Source: Rhodococcus koreensis (GTDB taxonomy: Bacteria > Actinomycetota > Actinomycetes > Mycobacteriales > Mycobacteriaceae). Taken from it: DNA of 64,000 nt. The first letter of the stretch is position 1. Every line of letters begins with the position of its first letter. A model generated the notes under the pieces. It did no database searches and had not been told where the DNA came from. It saw nothing but the letters and a program-made list of their open reading frames with translations. Positions 52,638-61,415 of this stretch are shown here, piece by piece. Location of the stretch: contig NZ_FNSV01000005.1 in assembly GCF_900105905.1 (NCBI RefSeq), positions 6,014,001-6,078,000 on the forward strand. The letters are read 5' to 3'. The position numbers and the translations under genes were made by a program.

Positions 52638-53822
52638 TCACGACACCTTCTCGTAGAGGGTGACGACGCCGGCGCCGCCGAGACCGAGATTGTGTTGCAG
52701 TGCGAGCGTGGCCTCGTCGACCTGCCGGGGCCCGGCTTCGCCGCGTAGCTGCCAGACCAGTTCAGCGCACTGCGCGAGCCCGGTGGCGCCGAGCGGGTGG
52801 CCTTTCGACATCAATCCGCCGGACGGGTTGACCACTACCTGGCCGCCGTAGGTGTTGTCGCCGGCGAGGACGAACTTCTCCGATTCCCCATCGCCGGTCA
52901 GCCCGAGCGCCTCGTAGCAGAGCACCTCGTTGACGGTGAAGCAGTCGTGCAGCTCGACCACCGCGATGTCGCGGGGGTCGACGCCCGCCGCCTCGTACAC
53001 CTGGTGCGCGGCAGACGAGGTCAGGTCCGCACCGACGGCCTGGATCATGCTGCTCTCGAACGAAGACGGCTTGTCCGTGACCATTGCCTGAGCGCTGATT
53101 ACCACGTCCGCGCGCAGCGAGTGCCTGCGTGCGAATTCCTCGCTGCACACGACGGCCGCGGCGGCTCCGCAGGTCGGGGGGCAGGCCTGCAGACGCGTGA
53201 CCGGGCCGAACAGGTGCGGCGACTCGAGCACCTGCTGCTCGGTGATCGGGTCACGGAAGACCGAGTACGGGTTGTTCGCGGCGTGCGAGCGGGACTTCAC
53301 GGCGACCTTGGCGAACACGGACGGGTCGGCGGAGTACCTGTCGAGATATTCCATGCCGGCGCCGCCGAACAGCCGGGCGGTCATCGGCACGGTGCTGTCC
53401 TGCCCGTGCAGCTCGTCGAGCAACGCCGTCACGCGGCCCATCGGGCTGGGACGATCAGTCCACTGCGAGGACAACGCACCCGGACGCATCTGCTCGAACC
53501 CGACCGCGAGCACGCACTCGGCCGCGCCCGAGGCGACCGCTTGCCGAGCCAGCCACAGCGCGGTCGACCCGGTGGCGCAGTTGTTGTTGACGTTGACCAC
53601 CGGCACGCCTGTCAGCCCCACGCGATAGACCGCGCGCTGGCCGCTGCACGAGTCGCCGTACACGAACCCGACATAGGCATGTTGGACGAGTTCGTATGCG
53701 ACCCCGGCGTCTTCGAGGGCGGCGCGCGCCGCGCGCTCACCCATGACGTCGTAGTCATCGCTCTTGCCCGGTTTGGTGAACGGCACCATCCCGACGCCGA
53801 CAACGTGGACTCTGTCTCCCAT
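52638..53822 (-). CDS. SCPx-type thiolase / lipid-transfer protein family thiolase
   Basis: A 394-residue SCPx-type thiolase with NNNCATGSTAL (Cys82), HDCFTVNE, NPSGGLMSKGHPLGATG and HNLGLGGAGVVTLYE, strongly similar to 17509. There is no SCP2 domain. I use the ATG at 53822 with GAGGAG five bases upstream; a GTG at 53828 is an alternative. It is the first gene of the minus-strand operon SCPx, MaoC, MaoC, SDR, ligase, ACAD. Its promoter region contains a perfect palindrome (53878-53890). Confidence 0.92.
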   Translation of the reverse strand: MGDRVHVVGVGMVPFTKPGKSDDYDVMGERAARAALEDAGVAYELVQHAYVGFVYGDSCSGQRAVYRVGLTGVPVVNVNNNCATGSTALWLARQAVASGAAECVLAVGFEQMRPGALSSQWTDRPSPMGRVTALLDELHGQDSTVPMTARLFGGAGMEYLDRYSADPSVFAKVAVKSRSHAANNPYSVFRDPITEQQVLESPHLFGPVTRLQACPPTCGAAAAVVCSEEFARRHSLRADVVISAQAMVTDKPSSFESSMIQAVGADLTSSAAHQVYEAAGVDPRDIAVVELHDCFTVNEVLCYEALGLTGDGESEKFVLAGDNTYGGQVVVNPSGGLMSKGHPLGATGLAQCAELVWQLRGEAGPRQVDEATLALQHNLGLGGAGVVTLYEKVS

Positions 53823-54082
53823 CGACACTCCTCTTCAATATTGTGTGAATGGATTTTTAGTTTTAAGCGCATTTCCCCACTTGTCAAGTGTCAAGGGCTA
53901 GTTGCATTCAGGGCAGGCGCATGTACATAATCCACATCGAGGGTCTTGGCGCGAACCGCCGGAGCGTCGCTGCCGCATCGGGCGGCTGACAGTCGAGCGC
54001 GTTGCGCGCCCACCGGAAATCACTGTCGGCGGGCCCGCTCCTCGCGACACCGATCCAGATCGCTATGTACTAAGGAGAAGCC
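53823..54082. other. Divergent control region upstream of the SCPx operon
   Basis: 260 bp without a supported gene. The left part (53835-53890) is A/T-rich and contains the SCPx operon promoter/operator; the right part is ordinary GC-rich sequence leading into a small open frame at 54083. Confidence 0.45.
53859..53890 (-). promoter_or_regulatory. Promoter with overlapping perfect palindrome for the SCPx operon
   Basis: On the minus strand TTGACA (53887-53882) is followed after 16-17 bases by an A-rich -10 candidate. CACTTG-T-CAAGTG (53878-53890) is a perfect 6-1-6 palindrome overlapping the -35, the expected position of a repressor operator. One of the tandem-TetR proteins is a natural candidate. 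Confidence 0.4.
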
Positions 54083-54235
54083 ATGCGCGATGTCGGCCAT
54101 CGACCACGGGGTCCGAGCAACAATCCGCGCGCGCAGCGGCGCCCTCTCGTGGACCCGCTGACGGCTTCCACCCTGCCGCGCGTCGGTCGGACGCGCGAGG
54201 TCACGCTGACGTGGAATGAGCGAGTGCGCATGTAG
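54083..54235 (+). CDS. Possible small ORF (50 aa)
   Basis: A 50-codon frame starting MRDVGHRPRGPSNNPRAQRR and ending TLTWNERVRM. It has the best ribosome site of the area, CTAAGGAGAAGCC before the ATG at 54083. The Arg/Pro-rich translation has no recognised similarity. It may be a leader peptide or remnant upstream of the TSUP permease gene, or simply a fortuitous ATG. Confidence 0.3.
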   Translation: MRDVGHRPRGPSNNPRAQRRPLVDPLTASTLPRVGRTREVTLTWNERVRM

Positions 54236-54275
54236 ACGGCGAAGAAGGCACGGGAAGAGAAGAGGAGATCGCCTG

Positions 54276-55004
54276 TTGTTGATCCTCATCGCCGGAGTGG
54301 GATGCCTCGCGCTGGCTTCGGTGATCGGTGGAGCGACCGGATTCGGCACCGCCCTGATTGCGACACCGTTGATGCTGCTGATCGGTATGGACGTCACCGT
54401 GGTGGTGGTGACCAACCTCGCCGCGGGATTCATCACACGGATCGCCGTGGCGATCCGTATGCGGGAGAACATGAACCGGAGTCGAGTGCGCCGGTTGTGC
54501 GCGGGCAGCATCCCGGGAGCATGCGCGGGGGCCGCATCGATCACCCACCTACCCGAGGGCCTGCTCAAACCGATCGCCGGGGCAGCGGTGATGCTGTGCG
54601 GGATCTGGCTCGCGGTTCCGCCTCGCGCGCAATCGCGCGAACCGACATCTGCAGCGCAGGCGGTCACCGGAATCGTGGGTGGCTTCATGACGGTCACGAC
54701 CTCGCTCGGCGGACCGCCGCCGGTGCTCTTGATGCAGCGAGCACGGGTACCGCAACTCACCTTCATCGCGGATCTCGCCGGATACTTCGTTGTGACCAAT
54801 GCTTTCGCGCTGATACTCCTCTCGGTCAAGGGGGCTGTTCCGCAGAACACTGTGTGGGCAGTCCTGCCGCTGTTCGCCGTAGCCGCTCTGCTCGGCAATG
54901 CCATCGGGCTGAAAGTGGCGCGACGCATGTCGGCGAACACTTTTCGCTCTGCGGTCATAGCGTTGGTTATCATTTCCGGCGCCGCGACCCTCATCTCGTC
55001 GTGA
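54276..55004 (+). CDS. TSUP (TauE/SafE) family permease
   Basis: A 242-residue membrane protein with about seven or eight helices. GGATGFGTALIATPLMLLIG and a second half-repeat GGFMTVTTSLGGPPPVLL match the two TSUP repeats. Family members export sulfite, sulfoacetate or related anions, and some act as general organic-anion permeases. The start is uncertain: a TTG at 54276 has GAGGAG in front; an ATG at 54216 would add a basic extension with a poor ribosome site. It is divergent from the SCPx operon and is followed by the thiolase gene after 189 bp. Confidence 0.8.
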   Translation: MLILIAGVGCLALASVIGGATGFGTALIATPLMLLIGMDVTVVVVTNLAAGFITRIAVAIRMRENMNRSRVRRLCAGSIPGACAGAASITHLPEGLLKPIAGAAVMLCGIWLAVPPRAQSREPTSAAQAVTGIVGGFMTVTTSLGGPPPVLLMQRARVPQLTFIADLAGYFVVTNAFALILLSVKGAVPQNTVWAVLPLFAVAALLGNAIGLKVARRMSANTFRSAVIALVIISGAATLISS

Positions 55005-55193
55005 CTATTATCGTGGCCCAGGTCGGGCTACAGTCCGCAGTCCGGGGATTTGATAGTCAGTACGACGACGGCGAGCATTACTCAGTCGCCAATGCTCGCC
55101 GTGAGCCCGATCGGGGGCAGCTGTCGGCGGCAGATTCTCTCGCAATATCCATCCGGAGTTCCGTCCGGATCTCGTTACAATCAAGGAGATTCC

Positions 55194-56360
55194 ATGCGTG
55201 ATGCTGTCATCGTCGACGCGGTCAGGGCACCGGTCGGCAAACGTAACGGCGCCCTGTCTCGGACGCACGCGGCGTCGCTGTCCGCGCACGTGCTCAATGC
55301 GCTCGTCGAGAGAACCGGCCTGGACCCGGTGGTCGTGGACGACGTGATCTGGGGCTGCGTGGAGACGCTCGGTATGCAGTCGCAGTGCGTCGCCCGCTCA
55401 GCGGTGCTGTCGGCCGGCTGGTCGGAGCACGTTCCCGGCGTCACGGTCGACCGACAGTGCGGTTCGTCCCAGCAGGCCGTCCACCAAGCGGCCGCGGGAG
55501 TAATCGCCGGTCAATACGACATCGCCGTCGCCGGGGGTGTCGAGGTGATGAGCGCCGTTCCACTCGGCACCGCGGCGACTGTCGGCGACTTCGGTGATCC
55601 TTATGCACCACTGGCCAGGGAACGCTACCGCGGCACCAACTACGCGAAGGGACTCAGCCCGCAGCTTATCGCCGATGAGTACGGCATCAGTCGGACCGAG
55701 ATGGACCAGCACGCGCTCGACTCGCACGCCCGCGCCGCTGATGCGATCGACGAGGGCCGCTTCAAGGGCCAGATCACGCCCGTTCCGGTCGTGGACGAGT
55801 CCGGCGCGCAGCGGTTGTTCGACACGGACGAGGGCGTCCGGCGGGGCGGCACGCTCGAGTCGCTGAGCGGGCTGCGGCCGGCGTTCGCCGCGAACGGCAC
55901 CATCACCGCGGCGAACTCCTCGCAGATCTCGGACGGCTCGGCGGCGATCCTGGTCACTACCAGCGAGATCGCACGTGCGAACGGCTGGGTCCCGATGGCG
56001 CGCATCCACACCGCGGTGGTGACGGGAACCGATCCGGTTACCAACCTCAAGGGCGCGATCCCGGCCACCGCCAAGGCCCTCTCGAAGTCGGGGTTGTCGC
56101 TGTCCGACATCGGGAGCTTCGAGATCAACGAGGCGTTCGCCTCGGTGACACTGTCCTGGCTGCGCGAGACCGGCGCCGACTACGAACTGCTCAACCCCTA
56201 CGGCGGGGCGATGGCGATCGGCCACCCCGTCGGGGGGTCCGGTGCGCGCCTGATGACCACGCTGGTGCACCGGATGCGGGACAGGGGCATTCGGTACGGC
56301 CTGCAGGCGATGTGCGAGGGCGGCGGCATGGCAAACGCCACCGTCCTCGAGTTGCTCTGA
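55194..56360 (+). CDS. Acetyl-CoA C-acyltransferase (thiolase), paralogue of 16287
   Basis: A 388-residue thiolase with DRQCGSSQQA (Cys89), GGAMAIGHPVGGSG (His344) and CEGGGMANA (Cys374). It is the same length as the enzyme at 16287 and matches it almost throughout. The ATG has AAGGAG at ideal distance; codons before it to 55050 have no similarity. It completes the second beta-oxidation set, although it is on the opposite strand from the SCPx-led operon. The expected reaction is thiolysis of 3-ketoacyl-CoA. Confidence 0.95.
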   Translation: MRDAVIVDAVRAPVGKRNGALSRTHAASLSAHVLNALVERTGLDPVVVDDVIWGCVETLGMQSQCVARSAVLSAGWSEHVPGVTVDRQCGSSQQAVHQAAAGVIAGQYDIAVAGGVEVMSAVPLGTAATVGDFGDPYAPLARERYRGTNYAKGLSPQLIADEYGISRTEMDQHALDSHARAADAIDEGRFKGQITPVPVVDESGAQRLFDTDEGVRRGGTLESLSGLRPAFAANGTITAANSSQISDGSAAILVTTSEIARANGWVPMARIHTAVVTGTDPVTNLKGAIPATAKALSKSGLSLSDIGSFEINEAFASVTLSWLRETGADYELLNPYGGAMAIGHPVGGSGARLMTTLVHRMRDRGIRYGLQAMCEGGGMANATVLELL

Positions 56361-56683
56361 GCGTCGAGCCACCGATCGGCGAGCGGTTGGGCGATGAGCC
56401 CGGTTGCGGGTGATCGCCTGACCGCGGTGTCGGGCTCTCCACTGGGTTCAGGTCCGATGGACGGTCCAGACACCACCACAGCCAACACGCATCACCAGCC
56501 GGCCGGGGCTTTTCTCCGCCTCGAGCCGAGAGCAGAACGCGCGATGCGCTGTCGATCCAACGGCGAGACCGGGCATCGATCGCCCACGGCTTATTCGCAA
56601 TCAGCGATATCCTGGGTGCGCGCTGGCTGTGAACTGTTCGGTATGTCCGTCGCGGCCGGTGGCGTGATGGAGATGTGCAGTCG
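56361..56683. other. Intergenic region ahead of the kinase-LuxR gene
   Basis: 323 bp with no supported gene. It should contain the promoter of the large regulator, but I found no convincing -35/-10 pair, hairpin or repeat. Confidence 0.4.
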
Positions 56684-59600
56684 ATGGACCGAAGTGAACC
56701 ACACGACCCGCAGCGATCCGAACTACCCCCGGTCGCCGCGGAGCTCGAAGCGGCCGGCTTCGAGAAGGCCGAACAAATCGGGCGTGGCGGTTTCGGCGTG
56801 GTCTACCGCTGCAATCAGCCGAACCTGCATCGCACAGTGGCCGTGAAGGTTCTCGCTACCGACTTGGACGAGGAGAACCGGGAACGGTTCTACCGAGAAC
56901 AACAGGCGATGGCCCAACTCACCGAGCACCCGAATGTCGGCACCGTCCTGGAGGTCGGCACCACGCCCAGTGGCCTCCCCTACATCGTCATGCCCCACTA
57001 CCCGCAGGGCACCCTCGACATGCGAGTCCGGCAACACGGACGCCTACCACTCGACGAACTGCTCCGGCTCGGGGTGAAGTTGGCCGGAGCGATCGAAGCC
57101 GCGCACCAACTCGGCATTCTGCACCGGGACATCAAACCAGCCAACATCCTGTTCACTGCGTACAACGAGCCGGTTGTGACGGACTTCGGCATCGCGCATA
57201 TCGCCGGCGGCTTCGAAACCGCCGCCGGCATCATCACGGGCTCACCTGCGTACACCGCGCCCGAGGTACTCACCGGACACGCGCCGACTCCGGCATCCGA
57301 TATCTACAGCCTCGGGGCGACGCTATTCAGTGCCCTGACCGGCCACGCGGCCTTCGAACGCCGCAGCGGCGAGCAAATCGTCGCCCAGTTCGTGCGTATC
57401 ACCACCGAATCGGTTCCCGACCTTCGTCAGCACGGCATCCCCGACGATGTATCTGCGATCGTCGAGAAAGCGATGGCCGCTCGCCCCCAAGACCGTCCAC
57501 CGACCTCGGTCGAACTCGGCGACCAACTCCGCCGCGCTCAGCTCGGACACGGTCTCCCCGTCGACCAGATGACTTTGCACCGCCCACCAGGGGCTCGAAA
57601 TTCGGCTCCTTCAGCTTCCGGTGGCCCAGCGCAGACGGCACCCGGACAGCGGCCGCATCCCATGCGCGTCGTCCGTGGATCACGAGGAAACCTTCCCGTG
57701 GAGCTGACCAGCTTCATCGGTCGCCGCACCGAACTCGGCGACGCAAAGAAACTCTTGGCGGCCTCCCATCTGCTGACCTTGACCGGGTTTGGGGGTGTCG
57801 GGAAAACACGCCTCGCGCTACGGGTGGCCGACAGCCTCAAGCGTGCATTCGCAGGCGGTGTATGGCTGGTCGAGCTGGGGGAGATATCCGACGGATCACT
57901 GGTCGCCAACGTGGTCGCGGCCACGCTTGGTCTGCAGGAGCAGTCCGCGCGACCGTTGTCCGATGTCCTGCTCGACTACCTGGCAGATCGGCAGATACTG
58001 CTCGTGCTGGACAATTGTGAACAACTCGTCGGTGTGGTCGCACAGTTGGCCGAGTCGCTCCTACAAGCGTGCCCGCGGCTGCGGGTCCTCGCGACAAGTC
58101 GCGAGCCGCTGGGTGTCCGCGGCGAGGTGGTTCTTCGAGTGCCCCCTCTGACCGCGCCAGATCCCGACATGGAGCCACCGATACAGGCGATGCCTCGTTA
58201 CGACGCAGTGACCTTGTTCGTCGATCGGGCCGCCAGCGCCGTACCCACCTTCGCCCTCACCGATCACAACAAGAGTGCAGTTACCGCGATCTGCCACCGG
58301 CTCGATGGGCTACCACTCCCCATCGAGTTGGCGGCCGCCCGGCTGCCGGCACTTTCGCCGGAGCAGATCTTGCAGCGGCTCACCGACCGCTACACCCTCC
58401 TGACCCGCGGAACTCGAAGCGCGCCCTCCCGGCAGCAAACCCTCCGGATGTGCATCGACTGGAGCCATGAATTATGCACGGCACAAGAACAATCCGTCTG
58501 GAGCGGATTGTCGGTCTTTGCCGGCAGTTTCGATCTCGCCGCCGCGGAAAATGTCTGCAGTGCGACCCTCTCCCCGGCAGAGTTACTCGATGTCATCTCA
58601 TCATTGGTGGACAAATCCATCCTGAGCCGAGAGGAATCAGGTCCCGAAGTACGCTTCCGCCTACTGGACACGCTACGCGAATACGGCCGCGAAAGACTCC
58701 GGCAAAGCGACGAAGACCTTCTCGTGCGCCGCAAGCACCGCGATTGGTACAGGCAGCTGGTGCTCGCCGCGGAAGCCGAATGGATCAGCTCCCACCAACT
58801 CGACTGGCTCAGCCGTATCGAGCGAGAACAACCAAACTTACGAGAAACACTGGAGTTCTGTGCTTCCGATCGTCCCGCGACCGGGCTGGAGATCGCCGCG
58901 GCCCTCTATCCCTACTGGAGTGCACGAGGTTTCTTCAGCGAGGGCCGCTACTGGCTCGATCGGCTCCTGGCGTGCCAGACCGGACCACCCACCGTCACAC
59001 GGTTCAAGGCGCTCTACGCAGCCAGCGCGTTGGCCGAGATTCAAGGCGACCTCGAAGCCGAGGCCGCCATGGTCGACGAGGCACACACACTGGCCACAAC
59101 AAACGACCGCACCGCCGAGGCAATGATCATGCGTGCAGACGGCTTCCTCGCCCTCACCACAGGGGATCTTCCTCGCGCCACCGCATCCCTCGAGCACGCC
59201 CTACAACTGATTGACCCCGAAGAGGGCATTCAAGCAATCAGTACACGAGTGCTGCTCGGTGTGGCACACGACCAACTCGGGGACACCGACCGCGCGATCG
59301 ACTGCTTCGAACGGGTGCTCACGATCACCGAGGCGCGTGGCGAAACGATCTACCGATCATATGCACTGCGCGCCGCAGCCATCGCGATGTGGAGACAGCG
59401 TGAATCAGACAGCGCGAAAACGATGCTCGATCAGGCACTTCGACTGGCGCGCAATGCCGGCGACCCACGTACTACTGCCTCCTGCCTGGAGCTAATGGCC
59501 TGGGTCGCCGACAGCAAGCAGGACACACGACGGGCCACGGTGCTGATGGCAGCCGCGCAGGAGTTGGCGCAGTCCATCGGCAGCTTCACGGTCTGGTTCC

Positions 59601-59968
59601 CCGACCTTCGTCACCACCATGACAATTGCGTGCACGCCGCCCGTCGGAAACTGGGCGAACGCCAGTTCGGCAACGCTTGGCGCGAGGGACGCGCACTCGA
59701 TCTCGACGCCGCGGTTTCCTACGCACTGAACGAACCGGTGTCCGACAGGGAACCTGTTACATCGCAGTCAGATTCACAACCAACACTGACGAACCGAGAG
59801 TTGCAAGTCGCCGAACTGATCGCCGACGGCCTCACCAATCGGAAAATCGCCGAGCGACTGGTTATTTCGCCACGCACCGCGCAAGGACATGTCGAACACG
59901 TCCTCGCGAAGCTCGGCTTCACATCCAGAGCGCAAGTCGCGGCATGGATCGCAGACCGGGGGCACTGA
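56684..59968 (+). CDS. Ser/Thr protein kinase, NTPase, LuxR fusion regulator (PknK/AfsR-like)
   Basis: A 1094-residue multidomain regulator. The N-terminal kinase (about 26-285) has GRGGFGVV, Lys55 in VAVKVL, HRDIKPANI (Asp149) and DFG (167-169), so it should be active. A linker leads to an NTPase domain with GFGGVGKTRL (P-loop about 368-375) and LLVLDNCEQL (Walker B), then a helical TPR-like sensor region, and a C-terminal LuxR helix-turn-helix (TNRELQVAELIADGLTNRKI, then ERLVISPRTAQGHVEHVL). The architecture resembles mycobacterial PknK in length and order. No transmembrane segment is visible. It is a single gene between the catabolic blocks. The GTG at 56675 is an alternative start. Confidence 0.92.
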   Translation: MDRSEPHDPQRSELPPVAAELEAAGFEKAEQIGRGGFGVVYRCNQPNLHRTVAVKVLATDLDEENRERFYREQQAMAQLTEHPNVGTVLEVGTTPSGLPYIVMPHYPQGTLDMRVRQHGRLPLDELLRLGVKLAGAIEAAHQLGILHRDIKPANILFTAYNEPVVTDFGIAHIAGGFETAAGIITGSPAYTAPEVLTGHAPTPASDIYSLGATLFSALTGHAAFERRSGEQIVAQFVRITTESVPDLRQHGIPDDVSAIVEKAMAARPQDRPPTSVELGDQLRRAQLGHGLPVDQMTLHRPPGARNSAPSASGGPAQTAPGQRPHPMRVVRGSRGNLPVELTSFIGRRTELGDAKKLLAASHLLTLTGFGGVGKTRLALRVADSLKRAFAGGVWLVELGEISDGSLVANVVAATLGLQEQSARPLSDVLLDYLADRQILLVLDNCEQLVGVVAQLAESLLQACPRLRVLATSREPLGVRGEVVLRVPPLTAPDPDMEPPIQAMPRYDAVTLFVDRAASAVPTFALTDHNKSAVTAICHRLDGLPLPIELAAARLPALSPEQILQRLTDRYTLLTRGTRSAPSRQQTLRMCIDWSHELCTAQEQSVWSGLSVFAGSFDLAAAENVCSATLSPAELLDVISSLVDKSILSREESGPEVRFRLLDTLREYGRERLRQSDEDLLVRRKHRDWYRQLVLAAEAEWISSHQLDWLSRIEREQPNLRETLEFCASDRPATGLEIAAALYPYWSARGFFSEGRYWLDRLLACQTGPPTVTRFKALYAASALAEIQGDLEAEAAMVDEAHTLATTNDRTAEAMIMRADGFLALTTGDLPRATASLEHALQLIDPEEGIQAISTRVLLGVAHDQLGDTDRAIDCFERVLTITEARGETIYRSYALRAAAIAMWRQRESDSAKTMLDQALRLARNAGDPRTTASCLELMAWVADSKQDTRRATVLMAAAQELAQSIGSFTVWFPDLRHHHDNCVHAARRKLGERQFGNAWREGRALDLDAAVSYALNEPVSDREPVTSQSDSQPTLTNRELQVAELIADGLTNRKIAERLVISPRTAQGHVEHVLAKLGFTSRAQVAAWIADRGH

Positions 59969-60178
59969 TACCGCAATTCACCTCGGCGATATCAGTGCCA
60001 GGGAGTCGACTTGAAAACCCACCGTGACCGAGTGGTATACGTCGGCAGCACCGTAATGGCCGACGCGGTACTGCTCGGCCGTCGAGGCCCTGCGATCGTC
60101 CACATCGCTGACCCTGGTCGACGAGCCGTAGCGCTCGCGACAGTCAGGCCGGCCGAGCTGCCTTGTCTATTCGCTTCG

Positions 60179-61390
60179 TCACTTCCCCCCGACGATGCCG
60201 CTGTCGAGGAGTTTGGCGACGTCGGAGTCGGAGCTGCCGAGGAGGTCGCGGAGGACGCTGCCGGTGTCGTCGCCGACGGCGGAGGCGGGTGCCACGGTGG
60301 CGTGGTGTCCGTCGAAGGATGCCGGGTGGCCGGAGGCGAGGTAGGTGCCGATCCGCGGCTGTTCGAGGGGGGTGAACATCGGGTTGCTTTCGAGTTCGCC
60401 GGACTTCACGAGTTCCTCGAACGTGCGGTAGCGCTCGGCGAGGACGGACGTCTTCGAGAGTGCTTCGGCCACTTCGGCCGCGGTGTGTTCGCGGAACCAG
60501 CGGGTGAACAGTGCGGTGAGGACGTCGCGGTGGGTGAAGCGATCGGCTTCGCGCGCGAAGTCGGCGTCGAGTGCGGTGGCGAGTGCCTCCACCGCGGCGG
60601 TGGTTCCGGTGACGGCAACGAGGTCGCGGAAGTGCCGCGGGGTGAGGGCCACGATCATGAACCGGGCGCCGTCGCTGGTGGTGAAATCCGTTCCGTACGT
60701 GCCGTAGACGGAGTTGCCGGTCCCTTGCCTGCCGGAGCCGTTGATCTGCACCTCGGTGAGGTATCCGAGGGTGCCGGCGGTGGCGAGCGCGACGTCCTCG
60801 AGCGGCAGGGAGATGCGGGTGCCCTCGCCGGTGGCGTCGCGGTGACGGGCCGCAGCGGCGACGGCCAGCGCGGCGTACAACCCGCACGCCACGTCCCAGG
60901 CGGGGAGGACGTGGTTGACGACGCCGGCATGATCGGCGGGGCCGGTGATGGACGGAAAGCCGAGCCCGGCGTTGACCGTGTAGTCGACGCCGGGGGAACC
61001 GTCACGACCACCGAGGATTTCGAGGATGATGACGTCGGAGCGGAGAGCATGCAGTGTGTCGTGGGCGAGCCAGTCACGACCTCCCGCGTTGGTGACGAGA
61101 ATTCCGCCACCCGCGCCGGGGGCCGCGACCAGTTGCTGGACGAGCCGCTGCCCCTCGGGGTTGCGCATGTCGACGGCCACGGACCGCTTGCCGCGGTTGA
61201 GTCCGGTCCAGTAGATGCTCTCGCCGTCGCCCGTGATCGGCCAGCGGTTGTAGTCGGCGGCGCCGCCGATGGGGTCGATCCGGATGACCTCGGCCCCCAG
61301 CTGGGACAGGGTCAGTCCGCACAGGGGGGACGCGATGAAACTGGAGACCTCGACGATCCGAAGTCCGGCAAGGGGAGTGTGGGCGGTCAC
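60179..61390 (-). CDS. Class III CoA-transferase (mesaconyl-CoA transferase-like)
   Basis: A 403-residue family III CoA-transferase. LAGLRIVEVSSFIASPLCG and GAEVIRIDPIGG form the N-terminal core, and GSPGVDYTVNAGLGFPSITG holds the probable catalytic Asp136. It is distinct from the enzymes at 152 and 7467. The GTG at 61390 has AAGGAG upstream. It is the third gene of a minus-strand operon with a mesaconyl-CoA-hydratase-like protein and a CitE-like lyase. That setting recalls the mct/mch/mcl genes of C5-dicarboxyl-CoA metabolism, so an intramolecular mesaconyl-CoA C1-C4 transfer is possible. This is inferred from neighbours. Confidence 0.87.
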   Translation of the reverse strand: MTAHTPLAGLRIVEVSSFIASPLCGLTLSQLGAEVIRIDPIGGAADYNRWPITGDGESIYWTGLNRGKRSVAVDMRNPEGQRLVQQLVAAPGAGGGILVTNAGGRDWLAHDTLHALRSDVIILEILGGRDGSPGVDYTVNAGLGFPSITGPADHAGVVNHVLPAWDVACGLYAALAVAAAARHRDATGEGTRISLPLEDVALATAGTLGYLTEVQINGSGRQGTGNSVYGTYGTDFTTSDGARFMIVALTPRHFRDLVAVTGTTAAVEALATALDADFAREADRFTHRDVLTALFTRWFREHTAAEVAEALSKTSVLAERYRTFEELVKSGELESNPMFTPLEQPRIGTYLASGHPASFDGHHATVAPASAVGDDTGSVLRDLLGSSDSDVAKLLDSGIVGGK

Positions 61391-61415
61391 GAGAGATGCT
61401 CCTTGAGGGTGGAGG

